A stretch of DNA of 45,278 nucleotides from Candidatus Obscuribacter sp. (lineage in GTDB: Bacteria; Cyanobacteriota; Vampirovibrionia; Obscuribacterales; Obscuribacteraceae), in assembly GCA_021772155.1 (NCBI GenBank), contig JADYXS010000304.1, forward strand, positions 1-45,278. The letters are read 5' to 3'. Shown piece after piece: positions 32,928-41,177 of the stretch. The notes below the pieces were generated by a model that was not told where the DNA came from, ran no database searches, and was given only the letters and a program-made list of their open reading frames with translations. Position numbers and translations under genes: made by a program. Position 1 is the first letter of the stretch. Every line of letters begins with the position of its first letter.

Positions 32928-33602
32928 TCTGGATTAAAGGAATAAGCCGCCGGGTGATGGTTAATCTTTCGCTCGGCCCGTACACGAGGCCGGCGGCTTC
33001 TGGATTCAAGATAGCCCGCCGGATGGAAAGACGACCACAGTATTTCCCCTAGTATTTTACCAGGGTTCTTCTTTGCAACCGCAAGTGGTTGCCCCTCGTT
33101 GTTACAGCAAATCCGCATGCTGAGCCATTCTGGGCGATCTACTAATTCTACTGTCGGATTCTGGTTGATTTTGCTTCTTGTGACCATCTGCCAACGGGGC
33201 TGAATATCGGCTGCAACACATTATCGGAAACCCAACAAATTGATCTAGTCCTTTTTGAAATCAGTGGCTGGAACTTTGTGAGCTAATTTCAGCCTGACAG
33301 GTAAGCACCATATTTAGTGGCGTGATTTCGAAGCACACTGACTGAAGTCCTGCAGTTCGAATTCTTGTTAAACTTGAAGTCTCCGATGCTCCATGCCCTT
33401 TGCAGGCTATCTAGTCCTAGCTTTACTCATACGTCTTCTGATTTCATTGTGGCTTTCCACTTCGGTTTATAGGTTTGCCTGCGACGTTTTCTGCCAAGAT
33501 GCATATGAGGCTCATCCATTGAATGGCTGACGCCACCGGGCATAAGGGCTGATTTGCCATGGCAGCAATCAGGCTTCGTTTTGGACGGAGGTTCTTGTTC
33601 AC
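32928..33602. other. Long non-coding region with a structured segment
   Basis: No supported gene in 675 bases. A 10-bp perfect stem AAGCCGCCGG/CCGGCGGCTT (32944-32953 with 32990-32999) encloses a 36-base loop containing a small inner stem (CTCG/CGAG). It lies 16 bases after the cyclase stop and may be its terminator or a structured RNA. GCAACC/GGTTGC forms another hairpin at 33075-33092. A minus-strand frame from about 33187 runs through here but lacks family likeness. Confidence 0.4.
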
Positions 33603-34667
33603 ATGGTTCGTCTCAAGTCAATTACAAAACCAACCTTCTGGTTAGGCCTCACTGTCACTATTTTCGTTACAAGTTCGTCGGCCCTGGCGCAAGATGCAGC
33701 TTTAAACACCCCGAGTAAATTGGTTGCCCAGACCGATGCGTCGGCAGTCGGTGTTCTTACAGGCGCTCCGACTGCAACTCCACCAACTTCCATCATCTTT
33801 ATCGATAACGATGATGAGAAAGCCCAGGAGATGGTCCAGGAGACATTCAAATGGGAAGAACTTCCTGACTCTGCAGGCAAGACAAAGATCGCTACCGGCG
33901 CTCGCTTTCCTGTTCAAGTGATTTCTCAGTTGAACAGCCGCACAGCTCGTGTCGGAGATCCCGTTGAAGGGCGCCTGCGGGTCGACCTAAAGATTGGTGG
34001 CAAAATGATTGCACCTAAGGGCACTCGAGTCGTTGGGCATGTCTTTAGCGCCATGCAGGCTCGGCGGATTATCGTTGCTGAAATCTCAAGGAAGCGCTGG
34101 TTCCGAGCAAATGGCGAAATAGGGATTCAATTTGACGAGATAGTCACCGCCAGTGGCGAACACCTGAAGCTAGCTGCCAAACCTGCGCGACAGGCTCGGA
34201 TAGTGGAGAACAAAAACGAAGGACGCGTCCTTGGTGTTAACCACAAAGGAGAGGTGGCAAGTCCTCTGTCCATACAACTAAAACACCAGGCGGCTCACCT
34301 GGCGATCCGCGGTGCAGCTTCGGTCGGCGGAGTTTTCACAATGGGAGCAGTGCCGGTGGCATATGCGGCTATCGGTGCCATCAATCCGTCCTTCGCCTTT
34401 TTGCAGCCAATCGGTCGCAACGTCCACCACCGACGTCTTAAAGGCGCTGCAATGGGCTTCGTGAGCGGAGTGCCTGGCGGCTTTCTCATAGCCGACGCAA
34501 TCATCAAAGGAAAGGAAGCGGCAATTATGCCCGGCGACGAGTTCCTCGTTGAGTTCAAACAGGACTTCACTGGAGAGGCTTACACAGAGGCGGAACTCAT
34601 TGAGCAAGGCACAAAAAATGTGCATGCAGAAGTTGTGAACCAGAAAGGCAAGAAGAAGCATAAATAG
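33603..34667 (+). CDS. Exported protein with a beta-sandwich-like segment and glycine-rich hydrophobic region
   Basis: A protein of 354 aa with a signal peptide (FWLGLTVTIFVTSSSALAQ). Residues 100-150 contain FPVQVISQLNSRTARVGDPV and GRLRVDLKIGGKMIAPKGTR, a repeated-strand pattern seen in many bacterial envelope proteins where 'GD.V......I.PKGT.V.G' recurs. Around residues 235-300 is a Gly/Ala-rich hydrophobic stretch (GAASVGGVFTMGAVPVAYAA, GFVSGVPGGFLIADAI), possibly membrane-inserting. The tail is very basic (KGKKKHK). GGAGG at 33587-33591 precedes the ATG by 11 bases. No named family is recognised with confidence. Confidence 0.65.
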   Translation: MVRLKSITKPTFWLGLTVTIFVTSSSALAQDAALNTPSKLVAQTDASAVGVLTGAPTATPPTSIIFIDNDDEKAQEMVQETFKWEELPDSAGKTKIATGARFPVQVISQLNSRTARVGDPVEGRLRVDLKIGGKMIAPKGTRVVGHVFSAMQARRIIVAEISRKRWFRANGEIGIQFDEIVTASGEHLKLAAKPARQARIVENKNEGRVLGVNHKGEVASPLSIQLKHQAAHLAIRGAASVGGVFTMGAVPVAYAAIGAINPSFAFLQPIGRNVHHRRLKGAAMGFVSGVPGGFLIADAIIKGKEAAIMPGDEFLVEFKQDFTGEAYTEAELIEQGTKNVHAEVVNQKGKKKHK

Positions 34668-34677
34668 GCTTTCGCTC

Positions 34678-34737
34678 CAAGAGCACCTGCTCTTGCCACG
34701 GAAACGCAGCGAGGGGCGGCTTACGAGCCCGCCCCTC
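34678..34737. terminator. Two hairpins between convergent genes
   Basis: CAAGAGC/GCTCTTG (34678-34695, 4-base loop) and GAGGGGCGG/CCGCCCCTC (34711-34737, 9-base loop) follow the plus-strand gene directly. Neither is followed by a clear T-run; they probably serve as a shared 3' end for the two convergent genes. Confidence 0.5.
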
Positions 34738-34846
34738 TGCAAGTCAGTCCGCGCTCATGCTGCCCCTACAAACCCGGCACCAGCGGCCCTTCCAAGAGGT
34801 TTGCGCCCGGTAACGACTTGACAGATAGGTACCATCTACAAAGGTT

Positions 34847-35782
34847 TTAGTGCAGAGATGGTGTCGTGAAGAGTTTACCTACCGTCTTTGTAGTCTTTTT
34901 GATTTCAGACTTCAATGCATCTGCTTCTTCGTCTTTGTGGGCCTGCTGAAGAATGACAGCCAGATTGTGTAACCAGTCGTTGATGTCACGGTAGTGGTAA
35001 AGCCGGCAAAGCGCGACCGCGCGCCGCATATTCTTTTCGGACTCTGCAAGTTCGCCCTTGTTCGCCTGCATCATGGCAAGATTGTTCAATTCTGACGAAA
35101 GTACCGGGTGGTTTTTCCCAAGCTCCTCTTCATCAACTCGTAGGGCTTCTTTTATAAGGCCGATGGCCTTGTCCGTGGCGCCCATCTTTTCACAACATTC
35201 CGCGTACCTGGTAAGCTCAGCCGGTGAAGGCTGCAATTTCAGGCTTGTCTGGCTCTCGAGCGCCTGTTTGAAGAATGCGTCTGCTGCAAGTAGTTGATTC
35301 TCCGCGCACTTTACTCGTGCCAGCCCATGTAGGGTCGCCGGACGCTGGGAGTGCTCCACCGGCAGTAGTTTCAACGCCCGGTCATAGGACAGCTCCGCTT
35401 CGGTTAGCTTGCCCACTTGGCGCTGCAGATCGCCCTGGGAGGCATACAAGATTGCTGTGCGCTCGTTGTTAGCGATTCGTTCTGCAAAGCGGATAGCCAC
35501 GTTGCTGTAGTCCAGTGCCGCGGCGTACTTTCCTTGGCTGGCACTTACAGTGATCAACTTTTCCAGCAAAGAAAGGACCATGGCGTCCGATGCCTTGCCG
35601 CTGGCGTTGAGTCGCTCCAAGCCGTTAGTCAGTGCCAACTCCACAGCTGCCATCTGGCGCGATTGCGTGTCCATGTATCCGCGCAGCTCGTAGTCTTGCC
35701 ATGTGAGCTCACTTGCCAGAGCAGACGATGCTGCCAGTGGTGCAAGAATGAAAACGGCCAATACTTGGATGAATGCCTTCAT
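34847..35782 (-). CDS. Exported TPR protein (kinesin-light-chain-like repeats)
   Basis: A 311-aa protein with a signal peptide ending at ALASE. At least five TPR units are seen: YAAALDYSNVAIRFAERI, LYASQGDLQRQVGKLTEAEL, LHGLARVKCAENQLLAADAF, DKAIGLIKEALRVDEEELG and SSELNNLAMMQANKGELAES. The spacing (about 42 in the last units, with HP.LSSELNNLA) is like kinesin light chain TPRs. It is the last gene of a three-gene operon: its ATG lies one base after the stop of the IctB-like gene (TGATATG). It is probably a periplasmic scaffold that assists the polysaccharide or envelope function of the operon, which is inference from context. Confidence 0.8.
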   Translation of the reverse strand: MKAFIQVLAVFILAPLAASSALASELTWQDYELRGYMDTQSRQMAAVELALTNGLERLNASGKASDAMVLSLLEKLITVSASQGKYAAALDYSNVAIRFAERIANNERTAILYASQGDLQRQVGKLTEAELSYDRALKLLPVEHSQRPATLHGLARVKCAENQLLAADAFFKQALESQTSLKLQPSPAELTRYAECCEKMGATDKAIGLIKEALRVDEEELGKNHPVLSSELNNLAMMQANKGELAESEKNMRRAVALCRLYHYRDINDWLHNLAVILQQAHKDEEADALKSEIKKTTKTVGKLFTTPSLH

Positions 35783-35783
35783 A

Positions 35784-37238
35784 TCAACTCTCTACTTTCG
35801 TTGCTGATGAATCATCGGGCAGAGCTACTAGAAGCGCGATGCACAGCCAGAAAATGAACTGCACCTGCGGTCGGTAAAATACCGTGTCTACAAGTCCATG
35901 TCCCATCATGCCGATTATCGCCGTTATTGCGCCAAGGGCTAACCATCTTTGCGTGGTCGATTTATTGCTCCAGAATCGGCAGTGTGCGCGCCCTGCCACT
36001 GCAATTAGCAGCCAGGCGAACGATAATAGACCGGGAATCCCTGATTCAACAGCAATTTCCAAAGGCACGGAGTAAGTGCCTAACGCATCAAATCCGCTGC
36101 GCATATATAACCCATAAGCCAGGCGAAACGTCTTGTTCCCGGCACCGATGCCCAGCCACCAGTTGTCCAGAAACATCTGCCATGACGATCGATATACGTT
36201 CATTCGATAAGCATTTGAGCTGTGTTGGCTACCGGAAAAAATAGACATGAAGCGGTGTTCGTAGGGGGCGAACTGCGGTAGGAAATGCAGTGCGCCAGCT
36301 GCGCCCACCGGTAACAGAACAAGCGCCAGAACAAAGGCAATCCGTTGTTTCGGGTATTGCCCCCAGACCCAAACTACAGCGACAAATAGAAGGGCCAGGG
36401 CTTGGAATAAAAGAGCGATCTGTGCACCGCGACTGCTTGTGAGCAGGGTCGCGACAGTGATGATACCTGTAGTGGCCAGCAAAGGTAGTGCTAGATACTT
36501 TGTCGTGCCTTTGCTGAAAAAAGAAATCATCGCCAGTGAAAACGACAATGGGATAAGCGGTATCAAATATCCAGCCAACAAATTAGGATTGTTTAGCGTG
36601 GCAAAAATCCGCGTGGTCTTTTCTTCAATCGTTGGATCTTCCCACGTAGCAAGTGGTGCAACGCCAGTCTTGTACTGATATAGACCGTACAAAGCGATGA
36701 GCACTCCGCCGGCCACTAAGCTGGAGACTGTAATTGTGGCTCGACGGTTTGTATTGTGTTGGAGGCAACTGACAAAAAGGAAATAGGAAAACACATACAC
36801 GAGAAGCTTCGCCAGCCCGAAAAGGCTTTCTTTGACATAGTGGGAGGCGAAGCTGGCAATGACGTTGGTCGCGAAATATAGCAGAACTATTGCGTCAATT
36901 GCCGAAGGTTTGTACTGTTCTTTGCCCGCCAAAAGTGTGCCCATTAGGCGTAGTCCGTAGGCGGCCCCGACAATTAGGGCCAGCCCTTCTTTGTCGTTGG
37001 CAAACTGTGGCGCTGCCAAAATGAAAAAGAGAACGACGACAATTGCGAAGCTAACCTGCTGCAAGCGCGTTCCTATGGAAGAACCTCCGGCAAAAATGGC
37101 GCGCGCGCGATCCTTGACCGTAGCCCAAACTCGACCGAATAAAGAGCCATCGATGGTAGACCGCCAACGGCTGTCCAGTGGCTCCAGAGCGATGACCGGA
37201 GCGATCTTTGTATTGATGGTGTCAAGTAATGAGCTCAT
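35784..37238 (-). CDS. IctB/O-antigen ligase-like polytopic membrane protein
   Basis: A protein of 484 aa with about ten to twelve membrane helices. The central part has the O-antigen ligase/Wzy-C layout: FATLNNPNLLAGYLIPLIPL, a helix pair with LLTSSRGAQIALLFQALAL, a long loop with NVYRSSWQMFLDNWWLGIGAG and a downstream SVPLEIAVESGIPGLLSF. The N-terminus and the AALGLYQY-like segment (YGLYQYKTGVAP) resemble cyanobacterial IctB, once proposed as a bicarbonate transporter but structurally an O-antigen ligase relative. The ATG at 37238 is preferred to one 23 codons upstream, which would overlap the DUF4330 gene. The operon also holds DUF4330 and TPR genes. A role in glycan ligation or polymerisation is most likely. 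Confidence 0.82.
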   Translation of the reverse strand: MSSLLDTINTKIAPVIALEPLDSRWRSTIDGSLFGRVWATVKDRARAIFAGGSSIGTRLQQVSFAIVVVLFFILAAPQFANDKEGLALIVGAAYGLRLMGTLLAGKEQYKPSAIDAIVLLYFATNVIASFASHYVKESLFGLAKLLVYVFSYFLFVSCLQHNTNRRATITVSSLVAGGVLIALYGLYQYKTGVAPLATWEDPTIEEKTTRIFATLNNPNLLAGYLIPLIPLSFSLAMISFFSKGTTKYLALPLLATTGIITVATLLTSSRGAQIALLFQALALLFVAVVWVWGQYPKQRIAFVLALVLLPVGAAGALHFLPQFAPYEHRFMSIFSGSQHSSNAYRMNVYRSSWQMFLDNWWLGIGAGNKTFRLAYGLYMRSGFDALGTYSVPLEIAVESGIPGLLSFAWLLIAVAGRAHCRFWSNKSTTQRWLALGAITAIIGMMGHGLVDTVFYRPQVQFIFWLCIALLVALPDDSSATKVES

Positions 37239-37248
37239 CTGGACGTCA

Positions 37249-37758
37249 CTACTTCGTCGGATTGATGTCGGTGACAACGCCCTGGATTCTGTACTTGAAT
37301 CCTTCAAGTTCTATCGAGTTGCCGACTTTGAGTTTGTTTCCGCGTACAACGTATCCGTCATCGGTGACCTCCGCAGTATCTGTGACTGTCACTTCAAAAT
37401 CGTGCGCGATGGGAATGGACGGGTCGGTGAAGGAAATGGCTTTCTTTCCATCAGGGGAGAGAAAAGCGACCTGCTTCGGAAGGTGTTTGACCGCAACTAT
37501 CTTCATCGGCGGGTGGACAGGCTGATTTCTGATTGTCAGCGATGTAGGCTCTCCGACTTTGAACAACTCGACGTCCTTGGTCTTAACGCCAACGAAGTAC
37601 AGGTCGATATTGATCTGGTGCGTTCCGCGTATAACTTGGTCGACTCCGGCGTGTCCAGCCTTTGCCAGTCCAAATCCGGAAAGGCACAGCAGGACTACCA
37701 CCAGGCATGCGAAGTCGAAGCCGTTCAAGCGCCCGATTTTCATCTCGCCATTTGTCAT
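37249..37758 (-). CDS. DUF4330-family membrane-anchored protein
   Basis: A protein of 169 aa with one N-terminal membrane helix (DFACLVVVLLCLSGFGLA) preceded by KIGRLNGF. The outer domain has the DUF4330 pattern: IDLYFVGVKTKDVELFKVGE, TSLTIRNQPVHPPMKIVAV, FEVTVTDTAEVTDDGYVV and a final KLKVGNSIELEGFKYRIQGV. The family is, to my knowledge, mostly cyanobacterial and of unknown function. The ATG has AGGAG 7 bases upstream. It is the first gene of the operon, with 10 bases to the IctB-like gene, so it is probably an envelope partner of that protein. Confidence 0.87.
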   Translation of the reverse strand: MTNGEMKIGRLNGFDFACLVVVLLCLSGFGLAKAGHAGVDQVIRGTHQINIDLYFVGVKTKDVELFKVGEPTSLTIRNQPVHPPMKIVAVKHLPKQVAFLSPDGKKAISFTDPSIPIAHDFEVTVTDTAEVTDDGYVVRGNKLKVGNSIELEGFKYRIQGVVTDINPTK

Positions 37759-37964
37759 GAATTATCTCCTCGAGCAGCGGCGACGCCCGCCTACTGCATT
37801 ACATGCAATTCTAAACGTTCTGAACCGGCGACCGTCCGAGTCGCGCCTCTGATGTAAATAATCAAATTTATCGTTGCCTGTGGGGAAAATACGAATACCC
37901 AGTGTCCAAAATTCTCGTAAACCCGATAGATGTAGACACACGCACAATCCAAAGGGGTTTTCAA

Positions 37965-38267
37965 ATGTCCACCAATCAGGCTGCAGAATTCGAATCTACC
38001 GTTAGAAAGAGCCTCGAGGCCAGCCCCGGCGCTGATTTGGGTAGTCCCTTGATGGAAAAACCATTTGATCAAGCTAAGTTCGATCAAGCGTCTGCATACA
38101 TGTCCGGCGATCTGGCCTACTACGAAGGTGTCGTGGCACGATTGATGGGCCGCCCTGAAGCCAAGGATTTTTTCAACTGGATGCAAAGCGAGGCGATGGA
38201 CGACAGCAACGTTCTCTTTAGAGTACTAGCCGCTAAAGCCGGAATGGGCGACAGCTCTTTGGCATAG
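37965..38267 (+). CDS. Small acidic soluble protein of unknown function
   Basis: A protein of 100 aa. AAAGGGG at 37952-37958 is 6 bases before the ATG at 37965, which is therefore preferred to the ATG at 37902. No signal or membrane segment is seen. The sequence is predicted mostly helical (FDQAKFDQASAYMSGDLAYY, VARLMGRPEAKDFFNWMQSE) and acidic. No family is recognised. It is divergent from the DUF4330 operon and convergent with the heptose-kinase-like gene, so context gives no clue. The ribosome binding site and the composition make it a likely real gene. Confidence 0.65.
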   Translation: MSTNQAAEFESTVRKSLEASPGADLGSPLMEKPFDQAKFDQASAYMSGDLAYYEGVVARLMGRPEAKDFFNWMQSEAMDDSNVLFRVLAAKAGMGDSSLA

Positions 38268-38292
38268 ACCTTTTAACTGACGCTGCCTGGCT

Positions 38293-39879
38293 TTAGTCCT
38301 GTAACTTGGCCATATCCAGGTTTTCCAACATTTCTTTCTGGTTCGTTATGGCAGTGCCCGGTTTCTTAACCACAATACCTGCAGCCAAATTCCCCAAAGC
38401 CATTGCTTCTAAAAAGCTCGAACCAGTTACGAGCGCTAGTGTCATGGCCGCAACAACAGTATCTCCCGCGCCGCTCACATCAAAAACTTCGCTACGGTTA
38501 AAGGCGGGCAATTCAACCATGGCTTGATTCGGTTGGAACAACACCATGCCTGCGCCGCCACGTGTCACAAGCATCGCCGCCGCACCGGTAATCAACAACA
38601 AGGCATCGCCGGCACGTTGCAGGCTTTCCTTGTCCTTTATCTCGAAACCGACCACTTTTTCCGCGTCCGGTTGGTTCGGAGTCATCAATGTCACATTCTG
38701 GAAGCGGGCAAAATCGTCCTGCGCGTCAACGACCAGAAGAAGGTTCTGCTCAGCAGCTACTGCTCGAACTCCGCGGATCAGGTCATCGGTCATCACCCCG
38801 GCCCGATAATCGGACAAGATGATTGCCTGGAAATCGGCCTTAACTGCCTCCAGGTTTTGCAGCAACTGCCGCTCTATCGATTTGTCTACCCGTTGATGAG
38901 AGATGCGATCGAGTCTGAGAAGTTGTTGACGAAATGAATGAGACTTAGACAAAATACGCGTTTTTACCGTTGTCGGACGCGTTGGATCCTTTACCAGTCC
39001 GTGCGTTATGCCGGCCTGGTCAAAGAGCTGAGCCATTTTGTTGGCGTAATCGTCGTTGCCACAAACACCAATTGCATGGCAGTTGCCGCCAAGTGCAGCA
39101 ATGTTGTTTGCCGTATTGGCCGCGCCGCCGGGAATCAATTCCGTGTCCACATGTTCCAAAATCAAAACTGGCGCTTCTCTTGAGATACGCTCAGGCTTGC
39201 CTTCCAGCAGTTCGTCGATGAGCAAGTCACCAACTACGATCACCTTTCCACCTGTCATGCTCAAGATGCGCTTGCGCAAATTACTTTTGCTAAGAGGCTG
39301 TTCCACTATCGTCGGGGCAGCGCCAAGTTCGGCAGGATGCATGCGTTCCAGTTCCCTAAAAAGTTCATTACCTTGGTGGTGGTCAGGATCGATGCCCAGT
39401 GACAGATCGATTGCCTGTTTTGCCTCCTCAATATAACGTATATGCTGATAAAGCCTTGCCAGATGGAGGGCATCAGCGACAGCGTCTTGAGCATTTGTAG
39501 CATTAGATAAGCTTTCCCGAGTGTCGGAAATTTGCTTCAGGTAATCGTGGGACGTGATGCGTTCGCCGATGTCAGTGGTGCGTAAAAAATTCTGAATGAG
39601 AGGGCGGTATGTCTCAATTTGCTTGTCGATGGCAGTTTGGGTGAACTCGGATTTTTGCATACGTTGAGTGGTGCCATTTGCGCCACCGTAAGATATATCT
39701 AGCTTGCCGAGCGTGTTTTCAACGCTTTTCTCCGAAGCCTGCTTGATTCCGGGCAGTTGCTTTTCGCTGCCACTGTCGCCAAGAGTTAGCGCAGGCGGCT
39801 CTGAGCCTTGCTGTTCACGCGGCTTCTTGTCAACATTGTCTGTGTTATCGGACGTAGTTCCGCGAAATGGATCGCTCAT
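38293..39879 (-). CDS. HldE/RfaE1-type PfkB sugar kinase with TPR-like N-terminal extension
   Basis: A protein of 528 aa. From about residue 205 it is a PfkB-fold kinase of the D-glycero-D-manno-heptose-7-phosphate kinase type: IVVGDLLIDELLEGKPERIS, REAPVLILEH, PGGAANTANNIAALGG and the catalytic DVSGAGDT (Asp473). The product would feed ADP-heptose synthesis for LPS core or glycoprotein. The cytidylyl/adenylyl-transferase domain of full HldE is absent. Residues 1-200 are unusual: a disordered hydrophilic stretch (about 1-75), then helices with a TPR-like unit (ADALHLARLYQHIRYIEEAK to LGIDPDH). The ATG at 39879 has AGGGAG 8 bases upstream. No other heptose gene is adjacent. Confidence 0.82.
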   Translation of the reverse strand: MSDPFRGTTSDNTDNVDKKPREQQGSEPPALTLGDSGSEKQLPGIKQASEKSVENTLGKLDISYGGANGTTQRMQKSEFTQTAIDKQIETYRPLIQNFLRTTDIGERITSHDYLKQISDTRESLSNATNAQDAVADALHLARLYQHIRYIEEAKQAIDLSLGIDPDHHQGNELFRELERMHPAELGAAPTIVEQPLSKSNLRKRILSMTGGKVIVVGDLLIDELLEGKPERISREAPVLILEHVDTELIPGGAANTANNIAALGGNCHAIGVCGNDDYANKMAQLFDQAGITHGLVKDPTRPTTVKTRILSKSHSFRQQLLRLDRISHQRVDKSIERQLLQNLEAVKADFQAIILSDYRAGVMTDDLIRGVRAVAAEQNLLLVVDAQDDFARFQNVTLMTPNQPDAEKVVGFEIKDKESLQRAGDALLLITGAAAMLVTRGGAGMVLFQPNQAMVELPAFNRSEVFDVSGAGDTVVAAMTLALVTGSSFLEAMALGNLAAGIVVKKPGTAITNQKEMLENLDMAKLQD

Positions 39880-39906
39880 ATTGTCGACTCCCTGCGCTTT
39901 CATTCA

Positions 39907-39948
39907 ATTCTAACTGTTTCAGCTATTAACTATCACTTATGTTAGAAT
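39907..39948. promoter_or_regulatory. Mirrored TAGAAT boxes between divergent genes
   Basis: ATTCTAAC (39907-39914) and GTTAGAAT (39941-39948) form an inverted repeat with a 26-base spacer. Each places a TAGAAT (5/6 of the -10 consensus) reading out toward one of the two divergent genes, the kinase gene and the exported protein at 40018. The -35 boxes are not clear. Confidence 0.35.
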
Positions 39949-40017
39949 CGACGAGGCGTCGCAATCAATTTCGCCGCTTAATACTCCGACATCTAGAAAC
40001 AGGAACGGGAGTTTGTC

Positions 40018-40605
40018 ATGGTGATACCTTCATTCCGAATATTCAGTCTGAGTTGCCTGGTAGCACTAATTGCGGTGGCAACCATATCGCCGGTATCGGC
40101 CCAAGATGCCACCACCGGAACTACCACTAATACTAGCACCGTACTCAAACCGTCGCTAAAAACTGAAGCTTCCTCTAGCAGCGCAGGGACAATTACTCTT
40201 TCGCCGGTGCGCATCGAAAAGATTCGCAAGAGCAAAAGAGTGGCAACGCAGATGGCAAAATATGAATGGTTGGACAAAGTCGCTGCTGCCGATCCGAGCA
40301 TTCTTGCTGCCATTTGCGAACATCCGGGACCGGCAAAGTTAATCGCCAAGCACCGCCACCTCAACAAGTTAGCTGAGGCCGACCATTATCTCTGTCGTCG
40401 TTTGACGAGATTCCCCGGAGCCACAAAAGCACTTATTCATGCCACCTATTGCGATTACGTAGTTGCGCTGGATCCGGAAGGAATTTATTTCGCAATTGCG
40501 CGTGACCCGCATGTCGGAACCGTTTTATCGTCGCATACCATGTTTGATGAGATGGTCATGACCAACCCCGATCTCGCTCGGGTGATTGCCCAACACATGC
40601 GCTAA
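40018..40605 (+). CDS. Exported helical-repeat protein of unknown function
   Basis: A 195-aa protein with a signal peptide (FRIFSLSCLVALIAVATISP, cleavage near VSAQ). A Thr/Ser-rich stretch of about 40 residues follows, then a helical region with a loose repeat in which an acidic or aromatic residue precedes Pro or Gly and a hydrophobic helix follows: AADPSILAAICEH, HPGPAKLIAKH, FPGATKALIHA, LDPEGIYFAIA, RDPHVGTVLSSH and TNPDLARVIAQH. The units are about 25 residues apart. ACGGGAG lies 6 bases before the ATG. No known family is recognised. The next gene starts 9 bases after its stop. Confidence 0.65.
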   Translation: MVIPSFRIFSLSCLVALIAVATISPVSAQDATTGTTTNTSTVLKPSLKTEASSSSAGTITLSPVRIEKIRKSKRVATQMAKYEWLDKVAAADPSILAAICEHPGPAKLIAKHRHLNKLAEADHYLCRRLTRFPGATKALIHATYCDYVVALDPEGIYFAIARDPHVGTVLSSHTMFDEMVMTNPDLARVIAQHMR

Positions 40606-40614
40606 CCGCACGAC

Positions 40615-41163
40615 GTGACATTTCACTATAAGCTGATCGAGCTTGAGTCAGAACGTGTGGCAAAAGAGCAAAGCCGTCAAGGCTTCTCAGATTTGCCCGT
40701 AGAATGTTTTGTACTCATGCAGTACGTCGAGCGAGAAGTTGGTGTCCGGTTAGCTGATCTTGTTCCCAAAGATTGGCAAGGATGGCTCTCCTACCAGCGA
40801 AACAAGCAGGCACTGGTAATTTGTCGCGGGCGCGCTTTCAAAGAAAGTACGTTTGGAAAAGTGCGTGCCGGGCTCAACGTTCCCAATGGTTTGGATAGTA
40901 TCAACGAAACGCAAAGGGGCTTTGATATCAGCCCGCCGCAGGATATTGATCACCTTCTGATTAACTTCGGCGGTGAGACTGAAGACCCGCGTGTGTTTCT
41001 CTGGTATGGCGAAAACTTTGCACCATACAAACTGATCTACATGGCACAAGTTGACACGGATCCGCACACGGAGTTGGACGAAGCGATAGTGGAAGCCTGC
41101 ACCTGGATAATGAAACGCCCGAAAGACAAGCCTCTCAGTCAGTTTCTGCAAGAGCGCAAATAA
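40615..41163 (+). CDS. Conserved-looking cytosolic protein of unknown function
   Basis: A protein of 182 aa starting at the GTG at 40615, 9 bases after the previous stop, probably by translational coupling since no ribosome binding site is visible. No signal or membrane segments. The sequence has a mixed alpha/beta character (DLPVECFVLMQYVEREVGVR, DHLLINFGGETEDPRVFLWY) and ends in WIMKRPKDKPLSQFLQERK. Clear codon-like composition supports a real gene. No family is recognised. It is convergent with the slipin gene, only 14 bases away. Confidence 0.6.
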   Translation: MTFHYKLIELESERVAKEQSRQGFSDLPVECFVLMQYVEREVGVRLADLVPKDWQGWLSYQRNKQALVICRGRAFKESTFGKVRAGLNVPNGLDSINETQRGFDISPPQDIDHLLINFGGETEDPRVFLWYGENFAPYKLIYMAQVDTDPHTELDEAIVEACTWIMKRPKDKPLSQFLQERK

Positions 41164-41177
41164 TCTGCGCGCTTGCT

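Noticed and set aside
32738..33187. Minus-strand open frame of 149 codons running into the cyclase gene
   Set aside because: Its C-terminal half is antisense to a well-supported CDS, there is no ribosome binding site, and the upstream part matches no family I can name. It could be a decayed gene but is not supportable.
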